Of a DNA stretch of 64,000 bases, positions 12,830 to 23,226 are shown piece by piece (position 1 is the first letter of the stretch; each line of letters opens with the position of its first letter). Location of the stretch: NCBI GenBank assembly GCA_008638375.1, contig CM018050.1, positions 26,293,097 to 26,357,096 on the forward strand, written 5' to 3'. The DNA comes from Nyssa sinensis (Eukaryota; Streptophyta; Magnoliopsida; Cornales; Nyssaceae). The position numbers and the translations under genes were made by a program. Below the pieces are notes generated by a model. The model was given only the letters and a program-made list of their open reading frames with translations, was not told the origin of the DNA and did not search any database.

Positions 12830-13759
12830 CCCTATAGTTTGAAACAATTTTCATGAGTATGTTTTAGATTACCACAATGGGAACACTTGGGTCCATCAGA
12901 GGAGGCTCGGGCTTGGAGGAGATGATGGATTTCCCATTGCCTAGAGAAAGAGACCTGGTAAAGGATGGAGGTGTCTGTCCCGGCTTGAAGCCTTTTGAGG
13001 CTAGAATTGCTCCCAGAGTATCTGTGGAGTCACCGGTGATCATAACTGCTTGTCGGACAACTTCCTGGCAAACATGAGCGTATGCTTGTTCAATTGTAGG
13101 GAATGTCCGCATCTGTAATATATCGCCTCAGATTTTATCAAGCAGATCATCGAGACCATCCAAAAAAACATATACTCGGTCTTCCTGAAGCATGTCATTG
13201 TAGTGCTGAATATCAACAACGCATTCCATTGGGTTTGGACGGCGGAAATCAATCTCACGCCATATTCCTTGGAGGTCATTAAAATATTTTCAAGGGGACC
13301 ACCCGCTTGTTTCAGAAGAGTCACACACCGCCTGAGGTCATACACCTGAGAGGTATCACTTCCATCGAAGTAGGTAATAGCAATGGAATCCCATACTAGT
13401 TTCGCAGTCAAAAATCTAATGAAGTTACCAATCAGTGATGGGTCCATGGAATTGATCAGCCATCCCTTGACAATGGCGTTGTCCGTGTGCCACTTTCGAA
13501 AGGATGGATCTATCTGAGGAGGCTGGTGGATGTCGTCATTAATGTATCCCAACTTGTCCTTGCCGGAGATGTACATCTCAACAACTTGGGACTAAAGAGC
13601 ATAGTTGGTGCCGTCCAACTTAATGCCAATCGGAGCAGCTGCAGTGTCGGTGATCTGGGTTGGGGCCACAGCTTTGGTTAAGACTTCGGTCATTCTGGTG
13701 GTCAACTCGGTGAGAGTGGGTGTTGGTTGGGATTCATTTATTTGGTTAAGATCAGCCAT
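12830..13759 (-). pseudogene. copia G2 gag (broken)
   Basis: The likely start is the ATG at 13757-13759 (MADLNQINES...). The frame reads G-T-N-Y-A-L, then a TAG at 13592-13594 replaces the Trp expected in the N-Y-x-L-W-S motif, and continues in the 178-residue piece 13040-13576 (KGWLINSMDPS; UBN2-type gag). A second piece, 12864-13112, leads to a CCHC knuckle near 12830-12890 followed by a G-Y-P-D-W-W motif characteristic of many plant copia gags. Frame changes separate these parts. The role would have been virus-like particle formation. Confidence 0.88.
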
Positions 13760-14575
13760 GGATGTAGGAGGTAATATTCAGGAAGCATTGCCACTGGGAT
13801 TCATTTATAAGTCGCTTCAGCCGATGTTGCTGAGTTTAAAATTATAGCCGTAGTCTAATAATGACTTCCACTGATGTTGCTGCGTGTGGTCACTGTAATT
13901 TAGGATATAGCCAAAGTCTGATGTTGATTTTCTGTAACTGTAAAGCCCTTCCAAATATAATGCAATGCATCTGATCCAAAACAAAAAAAAAAAAACAAAA
14001 ACCTTCCAAATATAATGCAATGCCTCTGTTCCAGAAAAAACAAAAACCCTCTCCCAACAGGAGAAAGAAACTCCTTCACAGCGCTGATTGAAGGGAAGAG
14101 ATTGTGGCGATGCAAACCAAGGCAACTCGGACCAGCCGCGAGAACCGAGGTTCGTCGGAGCCGTTACAAAGTCACCGTCGATGCAGAAGGAGGTCGGCGC
14201 CGCGACGCAGACCGATCGATGCAGAAGAACGGCGTCGCGATGCAGATTAGCTGCGACAAAGAAGCAATAGCCACGACGGAGAAGCAGCTGAACCAACTCC
14301 ACCGGTTCGGGCTATCTCGGCGGCGCAATCCTCGGCGGAGAAGCAGTAATTGAGGAGCGACAGTGGCAACCGAACCGAGACAGTCACACTCTCCAGCAAC
14401 AGAGAAGATCGTTCAGGCCGAGAAAGGTCGTCTTCTTCTCTGGCGACCGAGATTTTTCAGAACTCTTGTTGCTGGATGTATAGGCAGACTTTTACTCCTG
14501 CGGTTGAAGCCTTTCAACTGTGACCTCCTTTATCATGATCGGATCAAGCCGGCGCTAGTGGCAGGATCGGAACCT
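13760..14575 (-). other. Leader of copia G2 with local duplications
   Basis: 816 bp between gag start and primer site, unusually long and GC-richer than its surroundings around 14090-14400. It holds tandem copies of CCTTCCAAATATAATGCAAT (13946 and 14000 areas) and of a 55-60 bp block around GATGTTGCTG (13830-13930). Open frames over 14015-14353 exist on the + strand, antisense to the element, and look fortuitous. Confidence 0.6.
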
Positions 14576-14587
14576 GCTCTGATACCA
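14576..14587 (-). promoter_or_regulatory. Primer-binding site of copia G2
   Basis: Minus-strand TGGTATCAGAGC directly after the LTR end, complementary to the 3' end of initiator methionine tRNA. Confidence 0.93.
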
Positions 14588-14798
14588 TGACAAAATTCAG
14601 GGAAGGAATTTTATTCTCTTTCTGGTATATCTTTTACACAGAATGAATATACATATATATATATATATATATAACAAGAAAAATGATCTATACTTGGCTA
14701 TACATATCTTTTGGCTAGAATCAAGATTGACCCTTATATGAAGGGATTGACAACCAAGGATCCTCCCCTAATCACTCTAATGACAACTCACGCCAACA
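14588..14798 (-). repeat. 5' LTR of copia G2
   Basis: 211 bp, near-identical by eye to 9119-9331 apart from the microsatellite and a few substitutions, implying insertion more recent than that of G1. Confidence 0.93.
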
Positions 14799-15011
14799 GA
14801 ACTGAATCTCACTTTGGTTGAACTTTATTAAAAGTGAAATCATTTCTTAATTTCCACACAGACCACAAGATTGCAAATGGGAGAGCCTCCCAAATTATTT
14901 TCTTTGGTTTTTAAACTTGAAGCTTTACCACCAATCAAAGACATTGCTAATGGAATTTAGAGTGACCCAAGAAATGCCCCACCAGCTAATACACTCAACC
15001 CATATGATCAG

Positions 15012-16374
15012 TTAGATGTATTTATTATGAAAAATTACTTTTTTGATATTCCAATAGAGACTTTAACTTAATACAATACATCATCCTCTTTTCTTTTTTT
15101 TTTTGTTTGAATTACTCCAAGAAAGAAATTTTGTGTAACCATTGATTCGGGCTTTGTCTGGTAACTTCTTGCATTGTAAGTAAGACAAGATTACTTATTG
15201 ATTATGAAGTATTCTCTTCATATTTTTAACCTTAACCAATAATAAACCATTGTTTAATCATGATTTAATTAATTAATTAATTTAAAAAGTAGCATGAAGT
15301 TGAGTCCAAGTTTCCAATTTTCATGTTAAAAAAAAATGATGATGTGTTGGATAGTTTTTGAGTGCTGTAAAACTACATCTTTACGGATCAACCGTTTCAA
15401 TTTTAAATGTTTTTAAATAAGAATTAAAATAGAAGCATTCAATAAAGAAACGTAATGGGACTAAACTTTCTTTAGAGCGATTATGATGTAAACTTTTTTC
15501 ACTAAAGAATGTCTTCCTGCAATCTCTTTCTGAAGTCTAAGAAATTGGGAGGAAAAAAAAAGAAAGAAGAAGAATCACACAGAGAGATCAAAGAAAAAAT
15601 AAAAGAAAGAATCGAAACCTGATGAATTAAACCCAGGAGAAGAAACAAAAGTCATGGATACAAGAGAAAAACCATGTTCCGATGATTCAACTCTCTTATT
15701 ATATGATCAATCAATAACCTATATACATACATATACATATACATTTACATATATATAATGACACGCGCATACATGTATGCATATATATAATATACACACA
15801 CACATATAATTATAATCAAATCCTAATCAAATAAAAACATCTACTTAAACTAAAAAAAATCAATTATATTACTTCAATGATGATTAATATAAGACTATTA
15901 AAAAATACTAAGCACAAGAGAAACCTTACTCATATATGACAGAAAGAGGGAAAGGAAACCATTGCCAATAAGGGACAGCATGTTTGTTGGACTCTTAATC
16001 GTTAGTTGTTACAGTACAATCGTTTACTATGGTGTTTCCTTGTTAGGGCAGAGATAACTTATGTTGATGCCAAAAAATAGTTCATGTGTGTGATATAGCA
16101 AGAGTTACTTGCAAAAAAAAAAGAAAGACTTTAGGGGCACTGGCTCTCCAATAATCAAGTCAGTAAGACAGTATCGCATAAGATATATATAGTTTTGTAA
16201 ATAGAAATCATTGTATATTGAGCGTACTTGATCCCTTTATTTATAAGAATTGAGAATCCTTAATTTTGGTAGTTTCACTGTTTGAATAGAATGTCTTACT
16301 TGCTTGAAAAGTTAAGGATTGATTAAGACTCCTTCCAATTGGGATAAGAATCATTCTCTGATTAGAAGACTTTT
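15012..16374. other. Intergenic, microsatellites only
   Basis: No gene seen. A compound TA/CA/ACAT microsatellite tract lies at about 15720-15815 and a purine-rich AAAGAAAG tract at about 15550-15610. The 75-codon open frame at 16241-16468 overlaps a repeat and has no recognisable motif. Confidence 0.5.
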
Positions 16375-16455
16375 CCTTTTGAATATAATCATCGTAGGTA
16401 ACTAGGATTTGGCATGTTGCTTTTATAATAGAGATGGTTATTTTTCCCTCATCAG
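16375..16455 (+). repeat. Direct repeat flanking the satellite array, left copy
   Basis: This stretch (TATAATCATCGTAGGTAACT through GGTTATTTTTCCCTCATCA) recurs at 18930-19016, on the far side of the satellite array, in the same orientation with scattered differences. Confidence 0.75.
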
Positions 16456-16548
16456 CTAGCCTCGCCACTTCATGAGTATTACCCGTTAGCTAATAGGGTT
16501 AAGAAGTAGTGATACCAATCTCTAGATTGGGAGGAATGATAATGATTT

Positions 16549-18775
16549 ATGTTGTGACACTTGTTCATTTGAAGTCTAAGATTTTTAGCTCGAAATAGTT
16601 TCATATTGTGGCATTTTACACTTAGCATGAGGTTTTTAATTCAATGGTCCAATTTTTATAATTTGACACTGTGAATTTAAGTAATTTAAGGTTGTGACAT
16701 CCTCAGCTTTGAGGCTAAATAATTTTGGCCTAACCGACTTATCATATTTGTGAATTTTCATAAGACTTGTAGGTCATTTAAGTAATTCAAGGCTATGACA
16801 TCCTTGACTCTAAGGCTGAGGAATTTTGGCCTTATCAACCTGTAATACCTAGCGCCTAGCATAAGATTTTTATATCGGGTAAACTACACTGACCCCCCCT
16901 AAGTGAATTTTTTTCTTCAAAATGACAAAATTGCCATTTTCATGTTTTTTTTTCAATTTTTTAAATTGTGACCACTTTTGTTTTTCATTTTTTAAATAAA
17001 TATTGATAAAAACTTTAAACTTATTTTTATATAAAATAAAAATAAGTTATTTTCCTTCAATTTATTTTTATATAAAATAATAAAAAAAAGTTAAAAGTTA
17101 AAAAATGGTCAAAATTGAAAAAAAGCAAAAATAAATAAATAAAAGGAGCATTTTTGTCATTTTGAAAAAAAAAAAATTTGACTAGATGGGATATCTGTAT
17201 ATTGTCAGGTAAAGTAGGGGAGGTCGGTGTAATTTTCAGAAACCTGAGGGGAGATTAGTGTAATTTACCCTTTTTATATCAATTTTATTTGTGATGCTGC
17301 AATTCTTGAGAACTTCAGATTTTTAGCTTTTTGAGTTTTTTACACTAGAGCACTTAGTTCAAGATTTTTAGCCCAAGTATATCTAAATTATGTCACATAG
17401 TGCTTAGCATATGATTTTTGGTTCAGATGTACCAATCTGTGACACCCCTAGCTTAGGATTTTTAGATGGATTTTAGCCGTGGCACCATTGTTCTTGAGAA
17501 GTTTGGATTTTTGGATTTTGGGATGTGACGCTTGATCACTTAGCTCAAGATTTTAGCCTGAGCAGATTTGAACTGTAACACCTAGCACTTAGCATAGGAC
17601 TTTTCATTTAGATGTACCGATCTGTGACACCTAACACCTAGCATAGAATTTTTAGATCAGTTTTAGCCGTGACATCGTCGTTCTTGAGAAATTTGGGTTT
17701 TTGGCTTTTGGGTTATGACACTTGAACACTTAGCTTAGCAGATCTGAGTTGTGACACCAACTCTTAACATAAGATTTTTTATTCAGATGTACCGATATGT
17801 GACACCCAATGCCTAGCATAGGATTTTTTGATCGATTGTAGCCGTGACATTTCTATTCTAGAAAACTTTGGATTTTTGGCTTTTGGGCTATAACACTTGA
17901 GTACTTAGCTCAATATTTTTAGCCTGAGCATATCCGAACTGTGACACCTAACACTTAGACTGGGATTTTTGGTTCAGATGTACCGATCTATGACACCTAA
18001 TGCCTAGCTTAGGATTTTAGATCTGTTTTGGCTGTGACATCGCCATTCTTGACAACTTTAGATTTTTAACTTTTGGACTGTGACACTTAATAACTTAACT
18101 CAATATTTTTAGCTTGAGCAAATTTGAACTGTGACACCTAGCACTTAGTATAGGATTTTTGGTTCAAATGGAACGATCTGTGACACCCAGCAACTAGTTT
18201 GGGATTTTTAGATCGGTTTTAGCCGTGACACTACCATTCTTGAGAACTTTGGACTTTTGGCTTTTAGGCTGTGACACTTGAGCACTTAGCTTGAGCAAAT
18301 CTGAACTATGACACCTAGTGCTTAGTATAGGATTTTTGGTTCAAATATTTTGATCTATGATAGCCAACGCCTAGCTTAGGATTTTTAGATTGGTTTTAGC
18401 TGTGAAATCACCGTTCTTGAGAATTTTGGATTTTTGGCTTTTGGGTTGTGACACTTAGCTCAAGTTTAGCCTGAGCATATTTGAACTGGGACACCTAGTA
18501 CTTAGTATAGGATTTTTGGTTCAAACGTTCTGATCTGTGAAACCCAACACCTAGCTTAGGATTTTTAGATCAATTTTAGCCGTGACACTATAGTTCCTAA
18601 GAACTTTGGGTTTTTGGCTTTTGGGTTGTAACATTTGAGCACATAGCCTAAGATTTTTTATCCAAAATAGATCTGAACTATGACACTTGGCATAGGATTT
18701 TTGGTCCAAATGTACTAATTTGTGACACCTAGTGCCTAGCATAATATTTTTAGATCATTTTTGGATTAAAGGTAT
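16549..18775 (+). repeat. Satellite array, about 184-bp unit built of four ~46-bp sub-units
   Basis: The phrase GATCTGTGACACC (with variants) recurs at 17441, 17625, 17801, 17992, 18182, 18359, 18539 and 18723, spacing 176-191 bp. Within each unit, GTGACAC (or variants) occurs about every 46-49 bp, giving four related sub-units: ...TAGCATAGGATTTTTGG..., ...TAGCTTAGGATTTTTAGATC..., ...TTCTTGAGAACTTTGG..., and ...AGCTCAAGATTTTTAGCC.... Degenerate units extend left to about 16549. A MITE at 16877-17270 interrupts one unit. No coding capacity; a short minus-strand frame at 18551-18742 is only repeat. Confidence 0.85.
16867..17280. mobile_element. Mutator-like foldback MITE, copy 2 (body 16877-17270), perfect 10-bp TSD
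   Basis: Starts GGGTAAACTACACTGACC and ends with its inverted counterpart TAGTGTAATTTACCC. Arms of about 110 bp pair with each other, and the loop is A/T-rich. TTTTTATATC is present at 16867-16876 and 17271-17280. Sub-terminal sequence (AAATGACAAAATTGCCATTT) matches copy 1 at 129-640. Confidence 0.92.
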
Positions 18776-18929
18776 ACTCTAACTAATGCCAACATCTTTA
18801 GAAGATCTGTATTATGAAGATCTCTTTGAAAGATCTACAGTTGATTTGTAGTTGAAGGTTTCTTTCAAGATCTACAAGGTTAAAACCTCTTTAGAAGAAA
18901 TGTAGGTGAGGATCTCTTTGGAATATTTC

Positions 18930-19016
18930 TTTTTTTAATATAATCACCATATGTAACTAGGATTTGGGGGGACAAATGTTGCTTTTATAATGGAGGTGGT
19001 TATTTTTCCCTCATCA
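18930..19016 (+). repeat. Direct repeat flanking the satellite array, right copy
   Basis: Matches 16375-16455, with a short GGGGACAAAT insertion difference. Confidence 0.75.
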
Positions 19017-19261
19017 ACTTATCTCTAAATTCTAGTTGCTTCACCCTTCTTACTTATTTTGAATTCATGTATATGAGGATCTCATAAGCCAATTGTATCT
19101 TAAAGCTACAACCAACATGTACAACTACAACAACTCACATTACTACCTATTTTCTTTTTCTTTTTTTCATAAAGTTAAATCCAAATAACAATATTGTTTG
19201 AAGATATATGAATTTGAACACACATGAATTTGAACCCCATATCAAACATTAGATTATTGGA

Positions 19262-19445
19262 TTTTGATATAGAATATGATTTATATTGAACATATAGATA
19301 CAAAATATCGAACTACAATATAAAATATGACTTACTTTGAATATGAAGACTTAGAATATTGAACTATGATATAAAATATGATGTACTTTGAACATATAGA
19401 TATAAGATATTTAATTCTGATATAGAACATGACTTACTTTGAATA
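19262..19445 (+). repeat. ~51-bp tandem repeat, about 3.5 units
   Basis: Units begin GATATAGAATATGA / ATATAAAATATGACTTAC / GATATAAAATATGATGTAC / GATATAGAACATGACTTAC at 19266, 19319, 19368 and 19419. AT-rich, no coding potential, immediately left of the Tat-like LTR. Confidence 0.75.
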
Positions 19446-19525
19446 TATATGTAAACACCTTATTTTGAGATCCTTGATTGTATAAGAGTAGTTTTGCCAT
19501 TTTGGGAAGTTACTAGAGTGTGTCC

Positions 19526-19940
19526 CACATAAGGGTATTTTAGTAATTTCACATCTTTGCCCATTAAGGGCATTTCGGTTATTATACCCACCAAGGATAT
19601 TTTGGTCATTTTTCCCATTGAAGGTTTTTTGGTCATTATGCCCACCAAGGATATTTTGATTATTTTGCCTATTGAAGGTCTTTAGGTCATTATGCCCACC
19701 AAAGGCATTTTGGTCATTTCGCCCATTGAAGGTCTTTCGGATCATATGTCCACTAAGGGCATTTTGGTCATTATTTCTACTAAGGGAAATTTGGTCATTT
19801 CACCTGTTGAGGGCATTCTAGTCATTATGCCCACCAAGGACATTTCGATCATTATGCCCATTAAAGGCATTTTGGTCATTTGATACATTAGGGCCCTTCA
19901 AGGTATTTTGATCATTACACGCATCTTTTACCATCAAGGG
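19526..19940 (+). repeat. 27-bp minisatellite in U3 of the Tat-like LTR
   Basis: About 14 degenerate 27-bp units of the form GGCATTTTGGTCATTATGCCCACCAA. In the middle, units alternate between CATTATGCCCACCAA and CATTTCGCCCATTGAA versions, giving a 54-bp higher-order period. Since 27 is a multiple of three, frames stay open on both strands (for example 19434-19745 minus), which explains the repetitive open frames here; they are not genes. A shorter, more degenerate version is at about 23925-24260 in the solo LTR. Confidence 0.85.
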
Positions 19941-20360
19941 CACTTTGGTTATTATAGCATAATCCTACCTTTAGTGTGTCATTTTGGTTATTTAAGGGCA
20001 TACATATAATTTCCATGCCATTTTACTCATACGAGGTTAATTTGGTAATTTTAGCCCTTAAGGACAATTTTAACTTTTTATGCCTAAGTAGCATTTGTGT
20101 AATTACCATGACCCTAAATTCTCCAATGAATTAGGAATGATATAGTAAATATCGGTGTGCACTAAAAACTTGTCTATTTTCATCCATTCCTTGTCTCAAT
20201 GGAGTTTTCTTAACAACCTCCCTTGTTTTAAAGGATTTGCCTTGATTTGTGCACAAGAAACTTTCTAAATCTTGTTTGCTTGTACATTAAGGGTTAATCT
20301 AAGCCCTCCATCTGTAGGATTCATTTTGGAACCTTGGATCAAATCTCCTTACTTTTTCTT

Positions 20361-20370
20361 ATAAATAAAG
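20361..20370 (+). promoter_or_regulatory. Probable TATA box of LTR A
   Basis: TATAAATAAAG within the conserved LTR block. The solo copy has AAATAAATAAG at the aligned site. Position upstream of the conserved U5-like half suits an LTR promoter. No transcript evidence. Confidence 0.4.
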
Positions 20371-20430
20371 TGCATTGGCTACCACAATCATGGACAAAAA
20401 CTTAGGATCCAGAATGCTGCTCAAATAATT

Positions 20431-20438
20431 CTCTCTCT

Positions 20439-20499
<61 letters not shown>
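20431..20499 (+). repeat. (CT)n-(TA)n microsatellite
   Basis: A compound tract of CT dinucleotides followed by TA dinucleotides, inside LTR A. Confidence 0.95.
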
Positions 20500-20503
<4 letters not shown>

Positions 20504-21259
20504 AAACTTTGTTCTACACAAGCCAAAGTTTTACCCAATTCAAGATGGAGTTCTACACAACTGACGATTCAACATCAAGGAGTTTAAGCTAAAGTCTTGC
20601 TTGATTAGCCGAAAAAAATTAGGTACGCTCCCTAAAACCCTTTTTTTTCTTCTCTTTTTTCAATTCAATTCATCATATCACTCTTGATAGAGTCAATTGA
20701 ATTGGAGAACTACATTGGCTCTGATTACGTTATCTGAACAGATTCGTAGAACGCCTCATAGGTCCGAGTCTACTATTTTTCTTATTTTATTTACTTTATG
20801 TATTTTTTTTATTTTATGCGTTCATGTAATCGTTGTTATTCTCTATTCCTCTATTTTATTTTATATTATGCAATGTACGCCTTGTGGATAAACACTAAAG
20901 GCCAATCCATTCGGACTAGGTGGGATGGGTGCCTAACCCCTTCCCATCTCATACCTTAGCTCCTGAATTTAGAATTCTCTTGTTCGTTGTAGATTAGTTT
21001 GTTTTACTTTTTTGACCAATGTCAAGGGGTTTAGAATGTAACTAGGACCAAAATAGCGTAATTTTATTTTTTTTTGCTATTTTCTTTACATATAATCTGC
21101 ATGGGTTATATCAGATTTGCTTGTTGTTAGCCCAAAACAAGCTGGCGACTCATTTCTGTATTCATATGCACACGATTCCAAAAAAATAGGGCATTCCTCT
21201 CCCATCTCGAAGGAGCGGACAACCACGAGGGTTTCTTCCGGCGATGCTTGCACTCACAA

Positions 21260-21279
21260 TGGTGACTTCACTCAGGAAC
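21260..21279 (+). promoter_or_regulatory. Primer-binding site of Tat-like element A
   Basis: TGGTGACTTCACTCAGGAAC one base after the LTR end. TGGTGACTC-type sites are usual after Tat-lineage LTRs. Somewhat mutated. Confidence 0.6.
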
Positions 21280-22626
21280 TAAGAAAGATAGACTACTTAT
21301 TGTGTTCATCTACAAGACTTTTGTTGTTGTTATGTGTTTGCTTCCTGTATTAGTCTATTTATTTATTCCTTAAATAGATGAATGGATGTATGGAATTCAT
21401 GAAATGATAAATTTAAAATTGGAATACCAAGCACACACTTCATATCATGACATATGCATTTGCAATACATACCCTTTTAACCCCTAGACGATTAATAGCC
21501 CTCACCCTGGTTCGTTCCTTACCATTGGTTATCACCAAAAAAAATCCTCTACTCCCCAATCCCATACCACTTGACCATGGAAGCCTCTGATGGATGCCAT
21601 GGGAGGTATATCAAAGGGATGATGTCATACCATTTGATTGTAGTCATTTCCTCATTCGCCATAGGAGGTATATAACACACATCTTGTCGAAGGAAGACTT
21701 AAGCTTGTATTACCTAGCCTAACGTCATGCATTTAGTTTGCCTTAGACCTATGGTTTAGGTGAAAAACCCAATTCTTTCATAAGACAATTAAGGATCTGC
21801 GCAAAAATCACCTCATGAGAAAGCCAAAAAAAAGCCCAAATGACACACTTTCTGTGTGCCCGTCCAATTTTCGTAATTTTGAAAATTTTTGAAAATTTCG
21901 AATTTCTTTCAAAAAAAATATTTTTTTTTTCACTATTGGGCCTTTAAACATGACTTTTTTTTTTTTTTTGCTTTCTTGACCACTAATGAATCATTAATGT
22001 GGACCAATAAAATAACTTTCAAAGAGAACTTTTTTGGGCCTATTCTCATCACAAGTCGAAAATCCTTTTGAATGTGCTACTTCTTAATGTCCAATTTAAG
22101 TAAGTTTTAGAAGTCAAATATTTTTCCGATTCTTTGGGAATCTTTCTCTCAAAATCTAGAAGTAATTTCCTTTTCACTTCACTAGGATTTAATTACTTTC
22201 CACGAGTCTTCTCAATTCTTTAGGAGTCTTCTCCTCATCAGTTTCTATTCAAGTTCTAGGCATCATCTCTTTCCACCCCATTAGGGTCAAATCCATTCAT
22301 GACATCAGAGTGATATTTTTCATCTTCATAGTTAGGAATTCTTTACTTAAGTTTCCTCACTCTTTTAGGACTTAGGGGCTACCTACGGCATAATGCCCAT
22401 AATTTTCTTAAAATTTAGAAAAAAATCAAAAAGTTAGAAAACTAAAAAATATGTGCTCCCATTTCTGTTAGCTTCTCAAAGTCTCCTTAGAACTTTTGAA
22501 CCTAGTTTACTCAAAGTTTTGAAAATCAAAAAGTTTTTGGGACTACTAGCTTGGGTTCAAACTTCTTCACATTCATTTGGCAATCAAAGATTTGAGTTCT
22601 CTTTTCATTAGCTCAACTCAAGAACC

Positions 22627-23160
22627 ATGCCATCAAAGGCAAATCAATCACTTCACCTTGTCAATGTCACTCTAGACCAAGGTCCTATTCTCCAAGCCTT
22701 GGTCGAAATAAGAAAGGACATATTAGATCAAAGAGAATAATTGCAAAGGCTTTCTCAGATAGTCTAAGAGCTTTCTTAACAACAGTTGCCACCTTTACTA
22801 CTTCCTATAGGGCTCAACAATGCCCCACTGAATCCATAGCAAGTTCTTCTAATACCGGTTCAAGATCTGCCTCCACAATAACAACAAGTGCAAAATCCAG
22901 CTACCCATGATCCTCTTCATTAGGTTGAACAAAATGGGCCTACCGAAAGACTGAAACCCCATGATGAGGCCCTTTTTATGAGGCTTTAGAAGATAAAAAC
23001 TCTAATGTACAAGTCAAACTACAGTGATGATATAATTAACATTCACAATCTATCCCTTTACCTAGAGGTCTGCCTACCCCATAAGTTCAAAATGTCAGAC
23101 TTGGACAAAGTAAATGGGGACCACCTGTCCAAAGACCCATCTCAAGCCTATATATGAGAG
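22627..23160 (+). pseudogene. Tat-like gypsy gag remnant
   Basis: From the ATG at 22627 the + strand reads MPSKANQSLHLVNVTLDQ with a stop after DQRE, then short frames. Near 23040-23100 it contains NLSLYLEVCLPHKFKMSDLD followed by KVNGDHLSKDPS, matching the gag of Tat/Ogre elements where a proline-rich linker leads into a P-x-K-F-K-M-x-D/E-F/L-D-K-Y/V-N-G motif. Stops and frame changes make it non-functional. It is cut off by the junction with copia D. Confidence 0.7.
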
Positions 23161-23179
23161 TCATGCAACCGTGTAATTA

Positions 23180-23226
23180 TTAGATAATGGATACTTTTTA
23201 ACCTTTCATACCAAGCACGAGGAGCT
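23180..23226 (-). pseudogene. copia D RT, distal fragment
   Basis: Minus strand reads A-P-R-A-W-Y-E-R-L-K-S, the stretch that follows Y-G-L-K-Q in copia RT. It is separated from the rest of the RT by solo LTR B. It is too short to be detected as an open frame, but the exact join with 29361 shows that it belongs. Confidence 0.8.

Larger units (their letters stand above)
9114..14803 (-). mobile_element. Complete but defective Ty1/copia element (G2)
   Basis: Element 9119-14798 on the minus strand with short LTRs (9119-9331 and 14588-14798), a perfect 5-bp target-site duplication GAACT (9114-9118 and 14799-14803), a tRNA-iMet primer-binding site directly adjoining the 5' LTR, and a G-rich polypurine tract directly adjoining the 3' LTR. 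Internal order is gag, protease, integrase, RT, RNase H, as in Ty1/copia. Premature stops and frameshifts occur in every domain, so it is non-autonomous. It sits inside a LINE fragment and is therefore younger than it. Confidence 0.95.
8697..15011 (-). mobile_element. 5'-truncated L1-like LINE, split by copia G2
   Basis: LINE body 8712-14996 (about 600 bp once the copia element is removed), on the minus strand. A run of eight T at 8712-8719 is the poly-A tail seen from the + strand. Flanking 15-bp duplications AACTCATATGATTAG (8697-8711) and AACCCATATGATCAG (14997-15011) differ at two positions. On the minus strand 14804-14900 translates to WEALPFAILWSVWKLRN, and 9000-9118 continues with LIKTRIALWMKSN. 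Both are the zinc-binding C-terminal region found after plant LINE reverse transcriptases. The reading continues across the copia insertion, proving it was one unit. Confidence 0.8.
19450..21258 (+). repeat. 5' LTR of Tat-like element A
   Basis: 1809 bp, TGTAAACACC to GCACTCACA. The boundary was set by aligning with 23848-25729: both share start, end and internal order (27-bp minisatellite, TATAAATAA-like box near 20362, conserved block GGTGCCTAACCCCTTCCC near 20930, and so on). A CT then AT microsatellite (20431-20499) is present only here. Confidence 0.8.
19450..23165 (+). mobile_element. Truncated Tat/Ogre-like Ty3/gypsy element (A)
   Basis: A 5' LTR (19450-21258) is followed after one base by a primer-site-like TGGTGACTTCACTCAGGAAC, then a leader and a decayed gag. 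The element stops near 23165, where copia D sequence on the opposite strand begins; the rest of gag, all of pol and the 3' LTR are absent. A solo LTR of the same family lies at 23848-25729. LTR start TGTAAACACCTTATTTTGAG (TGTAGACACCTCATTTTGAG in the solo copy), LTR length near 1.8 kb and gag type fit the Tat lineage. The right boundary is approximate. Confidence 0.8.

Noticed and set aside
13605..14590. Several + strand open frames of 60-112 codons
   Set aside because: Antisense to the gag and leader of copia G2.
16549..18775. CRISPR-like array
   Set aside because: Plant context, no conserved short repeat with unique spacers; the whole unit is repeated.
19434..19883. Open frames with repeated GILVISP- or NDQNALNG-like peptides as a repeat protein
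   Set aside because: They arise on both strands from the 27-bp LTR minisatellite and stop at its edges.
21140..21155. TGGCGACTC near 21143 as the primer-binding site of the Tat-like element
   Set aside because: Homology between LTR A and solo LTR C continues about 115 bp beyond it to GCACTCACA / GTGCTCACA, where solo LTR C ends in a TSD-like flank. TGGTGACTTCACTCAGG at 21260 is the better site.
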